Shown in pieces: positions 16,536 to 24,887 of a stretch of 64,000 bases of DNA (position 1 is the stretch's first letter; each line of letters begins with the position of its first letter). Under the pieces are notes generated by a model. The model was given only the letters and a program-made list of their open reading frames with translations. It was not told where the DNA came from and ran no database searches. The position numbers were made by a program, and so were the translations under genes. The DNA comes from Haloactinospora alba (lineage in GTDB: Bacteria; Actinomycetota; Actinomycetes; Streptosporangiales; Streptosporangiaceae): contig NZ_VFQC01000001.1 of NCBI RefSeq assembly GCF_006717075.1, positions 1,535,501 to 1,599,500 on the forward strand, in the 5' to 3' direction.

Positions 16536-18044
16536 TCACGAGGGGCAGAGCTCGTCGAGTGAGTCGGCCTCGTCACCCACCTGCCGACCGGGTGTGGTGG
16601 GGGAGGGGTCGGCGGAGCCGGGCTCGGCCTGTTCCTCCTCAGCGCCCCCGGAACCGTCGGAACCGCCCTCTGCCTCCTCAGGGGTGACGTCCTCAGGGGT
16701 GACGTCCTCGTCCGTGCGGGACTGCTGGTCCTCCTGCTCCTGGAGCGCCTCCGCGACGAGTCTCTTGATCTCCTTCCAGTCGGGGTAGGCGGTCTGCACC
16801 TGTGGCGGGGAGAGCTGAAGCGTTTTCATGTCGCCCTCGTTGGCGACGTAATCGGCGAGTTCGATGAAGGCGGAGGCCTTCGACTGCGGGATGTCGGTGC
16901 GCAGCGTTTTCTTCGTGGCGCCCGCTAGATCCTGGAAGCTGCTCAGGACGGTCGTGGGGTCGGCCTGTTCGGCCACGTACTTGAGCAGGCACCCCTGACG
17001 CCCCATGCGGGCGTAGTCGCTGCTCTGCACCCGGCTGCGTCCGTACCAGAGCGCCTCGTTGCCGTCGAGGTGCTGCTTTCCGGCCTCGAGCACGTCGCCC
17101 TGCTGGCCGTAGGGGATCGGTTCCTCGATCCGGACGTCGATACCGCCGATGGCGTCGATGAGTCCTTCGAAGCCCTCCATGTCGACGAGAGCGTAGTAGT
17201 CCAGCTCGATACCGGTTATGTGACCGATGACGCTTTTGAGCGTGTCAGCGGCTGGGTCCGCGGCGTCCGGGTTCTCGGCGTACTTGTCCGGCTCCTCGGC
17301 GACGGTCTGGTAGACGTCGTTGAGTAGCCGGTCGTACCCCTCGGGAGGGGGGTAGGCCTCGGCGAGCCTGGACCCCTCCGGGAACTGGACGTCCTCGAGA
17401 TTGCGGGGGATCCCGACGAGGACGACGTCGCCGTGTTCGATGTCGATGCTGGCGGCCATCATCGAGTCGGTGCGCATCCCGTAGCGGTTGCTCCCCGAGT
17501 CACCGCCGAGCAGGAGGACGTTGACTCGTTCCCGCCCGTTCCACGGGTTGCTGGCGTCGTGCGGTTCCCCCTCGGAGTCACCGTCCGAGACGAACACGGA
17601 GGAGAGCGTGTCGTAGGCGGTGTAGGCGGTGCGCATGACAGCCGCCGCAGGCGCGGCGATGGTGAGGCACAGCAGGACGACGAGGGCACCACCGAGCAGG
17701 CGGGCTGGCCGTCCCGCCTGCTCGGGAGCGGTGATGAACCACGAGTGTACGACGACCGTCATCCACAGCACGGCGATGACGAAGGCGGCGGCGCCGATGG
17801 TCAGCAGCCATCGGCCCTGGGAGACGATCCGGGCGCTGCGCGCTATGTCACCGTTGAACATGACCCATGCGACCAGGCCGGTCGCCAGGAGAACGAGGAA
17901 CGTGATCAGCATCGTCCATCCGGAGGCCCGACGCCCCGTACGGAGGTGGGCGAGCCCCGGGAGCAGGACCGAACCGGCAGTCCACAGCAGTGCTCGGCCG
18001 GTGCTCGGACGGCTCGTGGTGCGCCGTCCTTCTTGTCGTGCCAT
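16536..18044 (-). CDS. LytR-CpsA-Psr (LCP) family cell-wall glycopolymer ligase
   Basis: 502 residues. Four hydrophobic helices (about 14-31, 40-58, 75-99 and 110-131) precede an extracytoplasmic LCP domain (about 165-400). The domain has VNVLLLGGDSG, the arginine/aspartate pair in MRTDSMM and the IPRNL motif, which bind the polyprenyl pyrophosphate head. LCP enzymes move glycopolymers such as teichoic acid or arabinogalactan from a lipid carrier to peptidoglycan. Most have one transmembrane helix; here the PGLAHLRTGRR stretch recalls a TM2-type module fused in front. The C-terminal tail (about 440-500) is acidic, Pro/Glu-rich and probably disordered. The ATG at 18044 has AGGGA upstream. Confidence 0.9.
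   Translation of the reverse strand: MARQEGRRTTSRPSTGRALLWTAGSVLLPGLAHLRTGRRASGWTMLITFLVLLATGLVAWVMFNGDIARSARIVSQGRWLLTIGAAAFVIAVLWMTVVVHSWFITAPEQAGRPARLLGGALVVLLCLTIAAPAAAVMRTAYTAYDTLSSVFVSDGDSEGEPHDASNPWNGRERVNVLLLGGDSGSNRYGMRTDSMMAASIDIEHGDVVLVGIPRNLEDVQFPEGSRLAEAYPPPEGYDRLLNDVYQTVAEEPDKYAENPDAADPAADTLKSVIGHITGIELDYYALVDMEGFEGLIDAIGGIDVRIEEPIPYGQQGDVLEAGKQHLDGNEALWYGRSRVQSSDYARMGRQGCLLKYVAEQADPTTVLSSFQDLAGATKKTLRTDIPQSKASAFIELADYVANEGDMKTLQLSPPQVQTAYPDWKEIKRLVAEALQEQEDQQSRTDEDVTPEDVTPEEAEGGSDGSGGAEEEQAEPGSADPSPTTPGRQVGDEADSLDELCPS
16676..16705. repeat. Two tandem 15-nt copies inside the LCP tail
   Basis: CCTCAGGGGTGACGT is repeated exactly twice in a row (16676-16690 and 16691-16705). On the coding strand this gives the duplicated pentapeptide DVTPE in the acidic disordered tail. 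It is a small in-frame tandem duplication that could vary in copy number between strains. Confidence 0.85.
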
Positions 18045-18224
18045 CGTGTTCCCTTCGCTCTCCTTCGTCGCGTCCGTAGGACTGCCCTGACCGTTCCGGG
18101 GCGGACACTGTTGTGATACCGCGTGCGGCACTGATCATGCCGGGGGGACAGTCTCTCGCTTTCTGTGAGTATGCCGCACACAGTGGTGCATCCCGGGCTC
18201 GTGCAACCCCTCTTTTTCATGCAT

Positions 18225-18240
18225 TAAATGTTCTAAATGT
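18225..18240. promoter_or_regulatory. Tandem TAAATGT repeats, candidate Lrp/AsnC operator
   Basis: TAAATGT occurs at 18225-18231 and again at 18234-18240, within an unusually AT-rich stretch (about 18208-18300) between the divergent LCP and Lrp genes. A 9-base repeat of an AT-rich heptamer fits the degenerate sites bound by Lrp-type regulators, which commonly control their own gene. The 346-base gap (18045-18390) also has to hold the LCP promoter; no gene is seen in it. Confidence 0.4.
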
Positions 18241-18390
18241 CTGTTTACCTGGGGATGGGGAGCTAAAGTCAGTGTTGTTTCTTTCGTGATCCATAGTTAA
18301 TCGACGCTGCACCTGTCATGATCTGGCCGGAGGAGGGGCGGTGCCCGGGGGGAAGGAGGGCGCCGTCATGGGAACGAAAGGCAGTTCATC

Positions 18391-19314
18391 GTGCTCGATG
18401 CGGTCGATACGGCGCTTGTGCGGGCGCTGCAGGGGGACGGAAGAGCGACATATCAGGCTTTGGCGGACGCGGTCGGTCTTTCTCGGACGGCGGTGCGCTC
18501 CCGGGTGAAGCAGCTCGTGGACACCGGTGCTATCCGTATCGTAGGGGTCCTGCACGCCGGGGTCCTGGGGAAGGAAGTGCTCGGACAAGTCTCGCTGCAG
18601 ATGTGCGGGCCCGTGCGTCCCGTCCTGGACGAGCTGTACGCGTGGGGTACGGTGACGTTCGCCGCGCAGACCGCGGGGCAGTTCCCTGCCGTCGCCTATC
18701 TGCGGGTGCACGACGACACGGACCTTGCGCACGCCCTCGCGGAGCTTCGCGCGCTGCCCGGCGTTGCGGCAACCGACGTGTTCAGGACGGAATCGGTTGT
18801 GAAGGACGCCTACACGAGTGCCGGGACGCTGCGGGACACGGCTATCGACCCGCTGGACTGGCGGCTCGTGCGTCACCTGCAGAGCGACGGGCGGGCTTCT
18901 TACGCGACCCTGGCCCGTCATGTCGGGTTATCCCAGGCGGCTGCGCGTTCGCGTGTCGTGCGCCTGTTGAACGCTGGTGTGGTACATGTGACAGCCGTGG
19001 TGGAGCCCTCCGTGGTCGGTTCGGAGGAACAGATCGGGTTCGGCGTGCTCTGCCGCGGCGACGCCGCGTCGCTCGCCTGCCGCCTGGCGGACTTCTCCGC
19101 CGTGTCGTTCGCCGCTACCGGGTTCGGCCGCCACGACGTCATCGGTACCATCACAGCGACCGACCGCGGCCTTCTCGCGGAGGTACTGGAACTCATCCGC
19201 GCCGATGACGCGGTCAACCATGTCGAGACGTGGGAGTACCTGAGCGTGACCAAGGAGCCACATCGCGACCTCGTGTCCGTGGCGGACGGGGACTCGCCGG
19301 AGGAACAGGAATGA
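18391..19314 (+). CDS. Lrp/AsnC-type regulator with two fused repeats
   Basis: 307 residues made of two tandem Lrp units. Helix-turn-helix 1 is at about 15-50 (DGRATYQALADAVGLSRTAV) and helix-turn-helix 2 at about 165-200 (DGRASYATLARHVGLSQAA). Each is followed by an alpha/beta sensor half resembling the RAM/ACT-like domain. Double-length Lrp proteins are common in actinobacteria and presumably act as a dimer-like monomer. The GTG at 18391 is a normal family start. The last codons overlap the start of the FolP2-type gene (ATGA), so the two are translationally coupled and probably functionally linked. Confidence 0.88.
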   Translation: MLDAVDTALVRALQGDGRATYQALADAVGLSRTAVRSRVKQLVDTGAIRIVGVLHAGVLGKEVLGQVSLQMCGPVRPVLDELYAWGTVTFAAQTAGQFPAVAYLRVHDDTDLAHALAELRALPGVAATDVFRTESVVKDAYTSAGTLRDTAIDPLDWRLVRHLQSDGRASYATLARHVGLSQAAARSRVVRLLNAGVVHVTAVVEPSVVGSEEQIGFGVLCRGDAASLACRLADFSAVSFAATGFGRHDVIGTITATDRGLLAEVLELIRADDAVNHVETWEYLSVTKEPHRDLVSVADGDSPEEQE

Positions 19315-20162
19315 GCGGGCAGGGAGTACTGCGTCTGCGCGGCCGCGAGTACGGTCCGGACAGTCCCGCGGTTATGGGTGTGATCAACCGGACTCCCGAC
19401 TCCTTCTACGACCACGGAGCGACGTTCGGGTTCGATGCCGCTCTGCGTGCCGCCGAAGCGGCGGTGCACCGGGGAGCCGACATTATCGACATCGGTGGGG
19501 TCAAGGCCGGATACGGTGCTTACGTCTCCGCGGAGGAGGAGGCGCGGCGGACGGCTCCGGTCATCGCCGAACTGCGTGCCCAGCACCCCGACGTGGTGAT
19601 CTCGGTGGACACCTGGCGGGCACCGGTGGCCAGGGAGTGCGTCGCCGCGGGGGCCGACCTGGTCAACGACACGTGGGCCGGGGCGGACCCCGAGCTGGCA
19701 CGTGTGGCGGCCGAGAGCGGGGCAGGACTGGTGTGCAGCCACAGTGGTGGGCTTGCGCCGCGCACTGATCCGCACCGGGTGGCGTATCGGGACGTGGTGG
19801 CCGACGTCGTCGCCACTGTCGAGGAACTGGCCGAACGGGCCGTCTCCCTGGGGGTTCCTCCCGAACGGATCGTGGTGGACCCCACACACGACTTCGGGAA
19901 GAACACCTACCATTCCTTGGAGCTCACCCGCAGGTTGGGAGAGCTGGCCGGACGTGGTTGGCCCATGTTGGTCGCCGTTTCCAACAAGGACTTCATCGGT
20001 GAGGTCCTCGACGCACCGGTTGCCGAGCGGTGGGCGGGCACTCTGGCCGTGCTGGCGGTCTCCGCCTGGCAGGGGGCGTGCGTGTTCCGGGTGCACGACG
20101 TCGCTGCCGCTCGCGCCGCGTTGGACGCGGTGACCGGTCTGGCGTACGCGAACGCGCGGTGA
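19311..20162 (+). CDS. folP2: Dihydropteroate synthase-like protein, FolP2 type
   Basis: 283 residues of the DHPS TIM barrel. Strand 1 reads MGVINRTPDSFYDHGATF and strand 2 GADIIDIGGVKAGYGAY, whereas real DHPS has the GESTRPG phosphate loop at that place. Later ISVDTWRA, GADLVNDTWAG, DPTHDFGKNT and LVAVSNKDFIGE are preserved. The NRTPDSFYD and GGVKAG forms are those of mycobacterial FolP2 (Rv1207 type), which lacks DHPS activity where tested, so a folate role should not be assumed. The ATG overlaps the Lrp stop by 4 nt. No other folate gene and no gpgS is adjacent. Confidence 0.85.
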   Translation: MSGQGVLRLRGREYGPDSPAVMGVINRTPDSFYDHGATFGFDAALRAAEAAVHRGADIIDIGGVKAGYGAYVSAEEEARRTAPVIAELRAQHPDVVISVDTWRAPVARECVAAGADLVNDTWAGADPELARVAAESGAGLVCSHSGGLAPRTDPHRVAYRDVVADVVATVEELAERAVSLGVPPERIVVDPTHDFGKNTYHSLELTRRLGELAGRGWPMLVAVSNKDFIGEVLDAPVAERWAGTLAVLAVSAWQGACVFRVHDVAAARAALDAVTGLAYANAR

Positions 20163-20285
20163 TCCGGCGCCGCCGCGTCCGGTGGCGGTGACCGGGGCCG
20201 CGGGCTGGTCGCGGACGGGGCGGAGGTGCCTGCCCGCGCTCGTGCCCACGGGCGTTCGGTCTGCGGCCAGCTGGGCGGGCCCTGG

Positions 20286-20963
20286 TCATTCGGCGGCCAG
20301 CGCCAGCAGCTCGTCGAGGTAGCACGCCGCCTCGCGCAGCGCCCGTTCGGGAGCGCTGTCCCGGATGGCCTGGGCCAGTCCGCTGTGGTCGATGCCCTCG
20401 TGGTTCGGCGGCTGTTCGTAGGCGGTATGGGCGATGCTCTCGTAGACCACCTGCGCGATGTCGTCGTACAGCTCGGTCAACAGCGTGTTGTGGGTGGCGT
20501 TGACCACGGCGCGGTGGAACGCGAAGTCCGCTTCCACGAAAGCGCCCATGTTCTGCTCGCGCCATGCCTCGTCGCGCAGTGACAGCGCGCGCTCGATGTC
20601 GGCGAGGTCGTCCGTGGTGTGCTGGAGCGCGGCCAACCGGGCCGCCTCCACCTCCAGGGCGCGTCGCACCTCGAGGTTCTCCCGCAGCTGCGACCGTTCC
20701 AACCTGCGGCGCAGGGCCCCGCCCAGTTCGCTGGAGGCGCGCACGAACGTCCCTGCTCCCTGACGAATCTCGAGAAGGCCGGCATGGGAGAGCGCGCGCA
20801 CGGCCTCCCGAACGGTGTTGCGCCCGACCTCCAGCTGCTCCGAGAGTTCGGACTCGGTGGGAATCCGGTCGCCCACAGCCCACTCCCCGGAGTCGATCTG
20901 GGTGCGTAGCTGGCTGATCACCTGGTCGACGAGTCCGGTCCGTCGTGTTGAGGCGAGGGGCAC
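20286..20963 (-). CDS. GntR-family regulator, FadR subgroup with FCD domain
   Basis: 225 residues. The winged helix (about 8-75) has the GntR form VGDRIPTESELSEQLEVGRNTVREAVRAL. The all-helical FCD effector domain (about 85-225) has ENLEVRRALEVEAA, the metal-ligand type ADFAFHRAV and a late HSGLAQAI. FCD regulators usually sense a metal-chelated carboxylate. The GTG at 20963 follows AGGAGG; upstream frame to 20996 is unlikely. It is divergent from a CynX-type transporter whose gap carries a palindrome, so it most likely represses that gene and itself. Confidence 0.88.
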   Translation of the reverse strand: MPLASTRRTGLVDQVISQLRTQIDSGEWAVGDRIPTESELSEQLEVGRNTVREAVRALSHAGLLEIRQGAGTFVRASSELGGALRRRLERSQLRENLEVRRALEVEAARLAALQHTTDDLADIERALSLRDEAWREQNMGAFVEADFAFHRAVVNATHNTLLTELYDDIAQVVYESIAHTAYEQPPNHEGIDHSGLAQAIRDSAPERALREAACYLDELLALAAE

Positions 20964-21083
20964 GCCGTTACCTCCTAGATGGCTGGGCCGTCGCACGGCC
21001 GTGGAGTATGTGCTCGGTTACCGGCGGAGCTTAGACCAGGCGCGAGAGTACGAGAGACACACGGGCGGATACGTTATTCTGAT

Positions 21084-21093
21084 GATGTACATC
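21084..21093. promoter_or_regulatory. GATGTACATC palindrome, candidate GntR operator
   Basis: A perfect 10-bp palindrome lies 28 nt before the transporter ATG in an AT-rich patch (about 21066-21120), with wider GATGA (21081-21085) and TCATC (21097-21101) arms around it. FadR-group regulators bind short palindromes of this kind with a conserved GT/AC core. It is well placed to be the site for the GntR protein encoded on the other side. Confidence 0.45.
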
Positions 21094-21120
21094 CGGTCAT
21101 CCTATGTCTATCGGAGATGT

Positions 21121-22389
21121 ATGACAAGCGTCACAACAAAAGCGGATGCCGGCGGCACCACAGACGAAGGACGCGACAGGCACACGCCGCGGGTGACAGT
21201 ACGTCCGCGGCGTGTGTCCTGGCTGCTGGTGGCCGGGGTCGCCCTGGCCGCACTCAACCTGCGCACAGCTATCACCAGCGTCGGCACCGTCCTCGACGAG
21301 ATCACCGTCGGACTCGGTATGTCGGGTGCGCTGGCAGGGGCGCTCACCACGCTCCCCGTGCTGTGCTTCGCCCTGTTCGGAGCGCTGACCCCCAGCCTGA
21401 TCCGGCGTTTCGGTGAGCACCACGTCCTCGTGGGAGCGCTGGCCGCGCTCACGTTCGGCCTCGGGCTGCGGGCCCTCGTCGCCGAACCGTGGTCCTTCCT
21501 CGCCCTGAGCGCCGTGGCCCTGTCCGGCGGTGCGGTCGGCAACGTGCTGTTGCCGACCCTGGTCAAACAGCACTTCCCCGAACGGGTGGGCACGATGACC
21601 ACCCTCTACACCACGGCACTGGCCCTGGGGACCACGATCGCCGCTGCTGGGACAGTGCCGATCGAGCAGGCCAGCGGCAGCTGGCAGCTGGCCCTGGGTA
21701 GTTACGCGGCGCTGGGAGCGGTCGCCGCGGTTCCGTGGCTCGCCGTGCTGCGTCACGAACCGCCCCGGACGGACCCGGCCGAGTCACTCCGGCTGAGCCA
21801 GGTGCTTCGCACGGCGATGGGGTGGCAGAGTGTGCTGTTCTTCGGGACACAGTCCACCGTGGCCTACATCATGTTCGGCTGGTTCGCCCAGATGCTGCGG
21901 GACAACGGCATGGACGCCGCCTCGGCTGGCGGCATGCTCTCCTACCTGACAGCGCTTGCCGTGCCGACCTCGCTCGTCCTGCCCGGGCTGATGGCACGGG
22001 CCCGCGACCACCGCGGTTTCGTGGGTTTCTTCTTCACCGCCTATGCCGTCGGTCTGGCCGGCCTGTGGGTGTCACCGCTGCAGGGAATCTGGGTGTGGAC
22101 CACGTGCGTGGGCCTCGGTATGGGCTCGTTCCCCCAGGCACTGACCTTCTTCGCGGTGCGGACCCGGACCGCGGCGGGAACGGCAGCGATGTCGGCGACC
22201 AGCCAGAGTCTGGGCTACCTGATGGCCGGGGCGGGACCGTTCCTGTTCGGGCTGCTGCACGAGGCCACGGGGAGTTGGCACGCCCCGCTCGGCATGGTGG
22301 CCGCGATCGTCCTCGTGAACATGGCGGTGGGGATGCTGTTGGGCCGGCCACGGTATCTGGAGGACAGCCCGCGCCTGAGCAGTGCGTGA
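21121..22389 (+). CDS. MFS transporter, CynX/NimT type
   Basis: 422 residues with 12 hydrophobic helices after a 35-residue polar N-terminus. The first helix reads VALAALNLRTAITSVGTVLDEI, typical of the CynX/NimT (cyanate/nitroimidazole) branch. The helix-4 region LLPTLVKQHFPERVG and the second-half marker TAAMSATSQSLGYLMAGAGP are also present. Substrates of this branch in actinobacteria are largely unknown; uptake of a small anion or drug efflux are both possible. The ATG at 21121 has GGAG upstream; an in-frame ATG further up would put the operator inside the coding region. Confidence 0.88.
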   Translation: MTSVTTKADAGGTTDEGRDRHTPRVTVRPRRVSWLLVAGVALAALNLRTAITSVGTVLDEITVGLGMSGALAGALTTLPVLCFALFGALTPSLIRRFGEHHVLVGALAALTFGLGLRALVAEPWSFLALSAVALSGGAVGNVLLPTLVKQHFPERVGTMTTLYTTALALGTTIAAAGTVPIEQASGSWQLALGSYAALGAVAAVPWLAVLRHEPPRTDPAESLRLSQVLRTAMGWQSVLFFGTQSTVAYIMFGWFAQMLRDNGMDAASAGGMLSYLTALAVPTSLVLPGLMARARDHRGFVGFFFTAYAVGLAGLWVSPLQGIWVWTTCVGLGMGSFPQALTFFAVRTRTAAGTAAMSATSQSLGYLMAGAGPFLFGLLHEATGSWHAPLGMVAAIVLVNMAVGMLLGRPRYLEDSPRLSSA

Positions 22390-22392
22390 TTC

Positions 22393-23232
22393 TCAGCTCG
22401 GCAGCCACTCCACCTTCCCCAGGAGGAACACGGAACCGACGAACGCCGCGATGTCGATCGCCGCGTGCGCCACGACCAACGGCATGACCCGCCCGTAGCG
22501 GCGGTAGAACCAGCAGAACACCAGGCCCATGGCCAGATTGCCGAGGAACATCCCCGCGCCCTGGTAGAGGTGGTACACGGCGCGCAGCGTCGCGCTCGCC
22601 AGTACGGTGCTGGTGGCGGACCAGCCAAGTTGGCCCAGCCGCCGCATCAGGTAGCCCACCACGATGACCTCCTCCAGCACACCGTTCTTCACGGCCTGCA
22701 GGATGAGCACCGGAAGTTGCCACCAGTTCCCGTTGAGCGTGCTCGGAGCCACCGTGACGCTCATGCCGAGCTGCCAGGAAACGAGATAGACCACCAGTCC
22801 GCCGCCTCCGATCACGGCGGCGAGCACGGCCCCGCTGCCCAGGTCGCGACCGGGACGGCGGACATCGAAACCGATGGTGGCCGCTGATTCCCGTGTTCGG
22901 TGCAGCAGGTGTACGACCAGTGCGACCGGAGCCAGCGCGAACAGCACGGAGTAAAGCTGGCGGGACAGATCCAACCACGGCCGCTGGTCCCCGGCCTGCG
23001 GCGTGACGAGGCTCGCCGTCTGCTGGCCCAGCGATTCCGGGGCGGTCAGTGCGGAGACGAACGAGATCGTCGCCGACACGGCAGCGGCTCCCAACGAGAG
23101 AGCCAGGACACACAACACCTCGGTCCCGAGCAGCCGGGGAGTGAGTGCGGAAGGCTGCGCTGGCACCTCGGAGGAACCACGGGCCGTCGCGGCACCGCTC
23201 GCGTTCCGTCGTTCGGGTGTGGAGTCGGCCAT
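22393..23232 (-). CDS. CPBP-family intramembrane metalloprotease (Abi/Rce1-like)
   Basis: 279 residues with a polar N-terminus (1-35) and about seven or eight helices. The catalytic motifs are EEVIVVGYLMRRL (glutamate pair, about residue 190), RAVYHLYQG (arginine and histidine) and HAAIDI near the end, as in bacterial CPBP proteases. These cleave membrane or prenylated peptides, or act in bacteriocin self-immunity; the partner is not known here. It converges with the CynX gene (3 nt apart) and lies behind the aceA terminator, so it has its own promoter. The ATG at 23232 is preferred as the first with family-like residues. Confidence 0.82.
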   Translation of the reverse strand: MADSTPERRNASGAATARGSSEVPAQPSALTPRLLGTEVLCVLALSLGAAAVSATISFVSALTAPESLGQQTASLVTPQAGDQRPWLDLSRQLYSVLFALAPVALVVHLLHRTRESAATIGFDVRRPGRDLGSGAVLAAVIGGGGLVVYLVSWQLGMSVTVAPSTLNGNWWQLPVLILQAVKNGVLEEVIVVGYLMRRLGQLGWSATSTVLASATLRAVYHLYQGAGMFLGNLAMGLVFCWFYRRYGRVMPLVVAHAAIDIAAFVGSVFLLGKVEWLPS

Positions 23233-23287
23233 GGGCAGATCATGGCAGAGCGTGAGCCGGATGGCGGCCACCGGAAAACGAAAGAAC

Positions 23288-23331
23288 GCCGCCGGCCTCG
23301 CGGTGACACGTGTGTGCGCGAGGCCGGCGGC
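23288..23331 (-). terminator. Terminator of the isocitrate lyase gene
   Basis: Two perfectly complementary 15-base arms (23288-23302 and 23317-23331; GCCGCCGGCCTCGCG) enclose a 14-base loop. They sit 76 nt downstream of the aceA stop and 56 nt upstream of the CPBP start. There is no T-tract. The stem is strong enough to separate the two genes on the same strand. Confidence 0.8.
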
Positions 23332-23406
23332 AGGCGACGGGAGACCCGACCGCACCCCAGCCACGAAAGCGCGGCAGGGTCTCCGTCAGGGGAGAGGGCC
23401 AGATGA

Positions 23407-24705
23407 TCAGTGAGCCGCTGAGAACTGGTCCTCTTCAGTGGATCCGGTGAGGGCGCCGGTGGAGCTGTCCGGCGAGACAGCGGTGTTCACCAGGTCGAAG
23501 TAGCCGGCACCGACCTCACGCTGGTGCCGGGTGGCGGTGTAACCGCGTTCCTCGGCGGCGAACTCCTTCTCCTGCAGCTCGACGTAGGCGCTCATGTCGC
23601 TCTCGGCGTAGCCCTTGGCCAGGTCGAACATCGAGTAGTTCAGAGCGTGGAAGCCGGCCAGCGTGATGAACTGGAAGTTGTAGCCCATGTGGCCGAGCTC
23701 GCGCTGGAACTTGGCGATCGTGGCGTCGTCCAGGTTCCGCCGCCAGTTGAAGGAGGGGGAGCAGTTGTAGGCGAGCATCTTGTCCGGGTACTCGGCCTTG
23801 ATCCGCTCGGCGAACTGCCGCGCCACCTCCAGGTCGGGGGTGGAGGTCTCCATCCACAGCAGGTCGGCGTAGGGGGCGTAGGCCAGGCCGCGGGTCACGC
23901 ACGCCTCCAGCCCGTTACGCACCCGGTGGAAGCCCTCGGAAGTGCGCTCCCCGGTGAGGAAGGGCTGGTCGCGCTCGTCGACGTCGCTGGTGAGCAGCGT
24001 CGCGGCTTGGGCGTCCGTACGGGCGATGACCAGGGAGGGGACACCGGCGACGTCGGAGGCCAGCCGCGCGGAGTTCAACGTCTTGATGTGCTGGCTGGTG
24101 GGGATGAGAACCTTTCCACCCAGGTGGCCGCACTTCTTCTCCGAGGCGAGCTGGTCCTCCCAGTGCACCCCGGCGGCGCCGGACGCGATCATCGCCTGCA
24201 TCAGCTCGTAGGCGTTGAGCACCCCACCGAAACCGGCCTCGGCGTCGGCCACGATCGGGGCCAGCCAGTGCGGGGCGTCGTCGTCACCCTCCGACCAGCT
24301 GATCTGGTCGGCGCGGGTCAGCGCGTTGTTGATGCGACGCACCACCTGCGGAACGGAGTTGGCCGGGTAGAGGCTCTGGTCCGGGTAGGTCTGGCCCGCC
24401 AGGTTGGCGTCGGCGGCGACCTGCCACCCGGAGAGGTAGATGGCCTGCAGGCCCGCACGGACCTGCTGCACCGCCTGGTTGCCGGTCAGTGCCCCCAGGG
24501 CGTGGATGTACTCGTTGCTCTTTAGCAGGTTCCACAGCCGTTCAGCGCCGAGCTTGGCCAGCGTGTGCTCTTCGGTCACCGAGCCGCGCAGCCGGATCAC
24601 GTCCTCGGCGGAGTATGTGCGCTCGACGCCAGCCCACCGCGGGTCGGTGTCCCACTCTCGTTGCAGTGCTTTCGCGGCTTCCTGCTGGCGAGCGATGATG
24701 CTCAT
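23407..24705 (-). CDS. aceA: Isocitrate lyase
   Basis: 432 residues, the length of the short actinobacterial ICL1 form. The catalytic signature [11 protein letters not shown] is at about residues 190-200. Other ICL regions seen are [47 protein letters not shown] and YNCSPSFNW. The enzyme splits isocitrate into glyoxylate and succinate for growth on acetate or fatty acids. Malate synthase is not in the window. The gene is divergent from a RamB-type regulator, the usual controller of the glyoxylate bypass in actinobacteria, and close to acyl-CoA dehydrogenase. Confidence 0.96.
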   Translation of the reverse strand: MSIIARQQEAAKALQREWDTDPRWAGVERTYSAEDVIRLRGSVTEEHTLAKLGAERLWNLLKSNEYIHALGALTGNQAVQQVRAGLQAIYLSGWQVAADANLAGQTYPDQSLYPANSVPQVVRRINNALTRADQISWSEGDDDAPHWLAPIVADAEAGFGGVLNAYELMQAMIASGAAGVHWEDQLASEKKCGHLGGKVLIPTSQHIKTLNSARLASDVAGVPSLVIARTDAQAATLLTSDVDERDQPFLTGERTSEGFHRVRNGLEACVTRGLAYAPYADLLWMETSTPDLEVARQFAERIKAEYPDKMLAYNCSPSFNWRRNLDDATIAKFQRELGHMGYNFQFITLAGFHALNYSMFDLAKGYAESDMSAYVELQEKEFAAEERGYTATRHQREVGAGYFDLVNTAVSPDSSTGALTGSTEEDQFSAAH

Positions 24706-24887
24706 GGTGTTTTCCCGCCTTTGCGTTGGTCCCCTGGAAACTGTGCCGGCTGGAGACCGCCACCCGTGCTACCGAGGTAGCGGGAGCGGACCGGTTCCCC
24801 GCCGGTAATTCGATCCTGGCGAAGATCAAGGGTTTTTTCTAGCCGTATTGAGGTGAAATTTTTTGATTCTTTCCTTATCATGAACGC
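24706..24887. promoter_or_regulatory. Divergent aceA/ramB-like control region
   Basis: 182 bases. TATCAT (24876-24881) ends 6 nt before the ATG of the regulator, so its mRNA may be leaderless. The right half (24828-24880) is unusually AT-rich for this genome. A GCTACC-GA-GGTAGC dyad (24768-24781) lies near the middle, and TTTGCG (24719-24724) recalls the RamB core TTTGC next to the aceA start. Which of these is bound by the regulator cannot be decided from the sequence. Confidence 0.5.
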
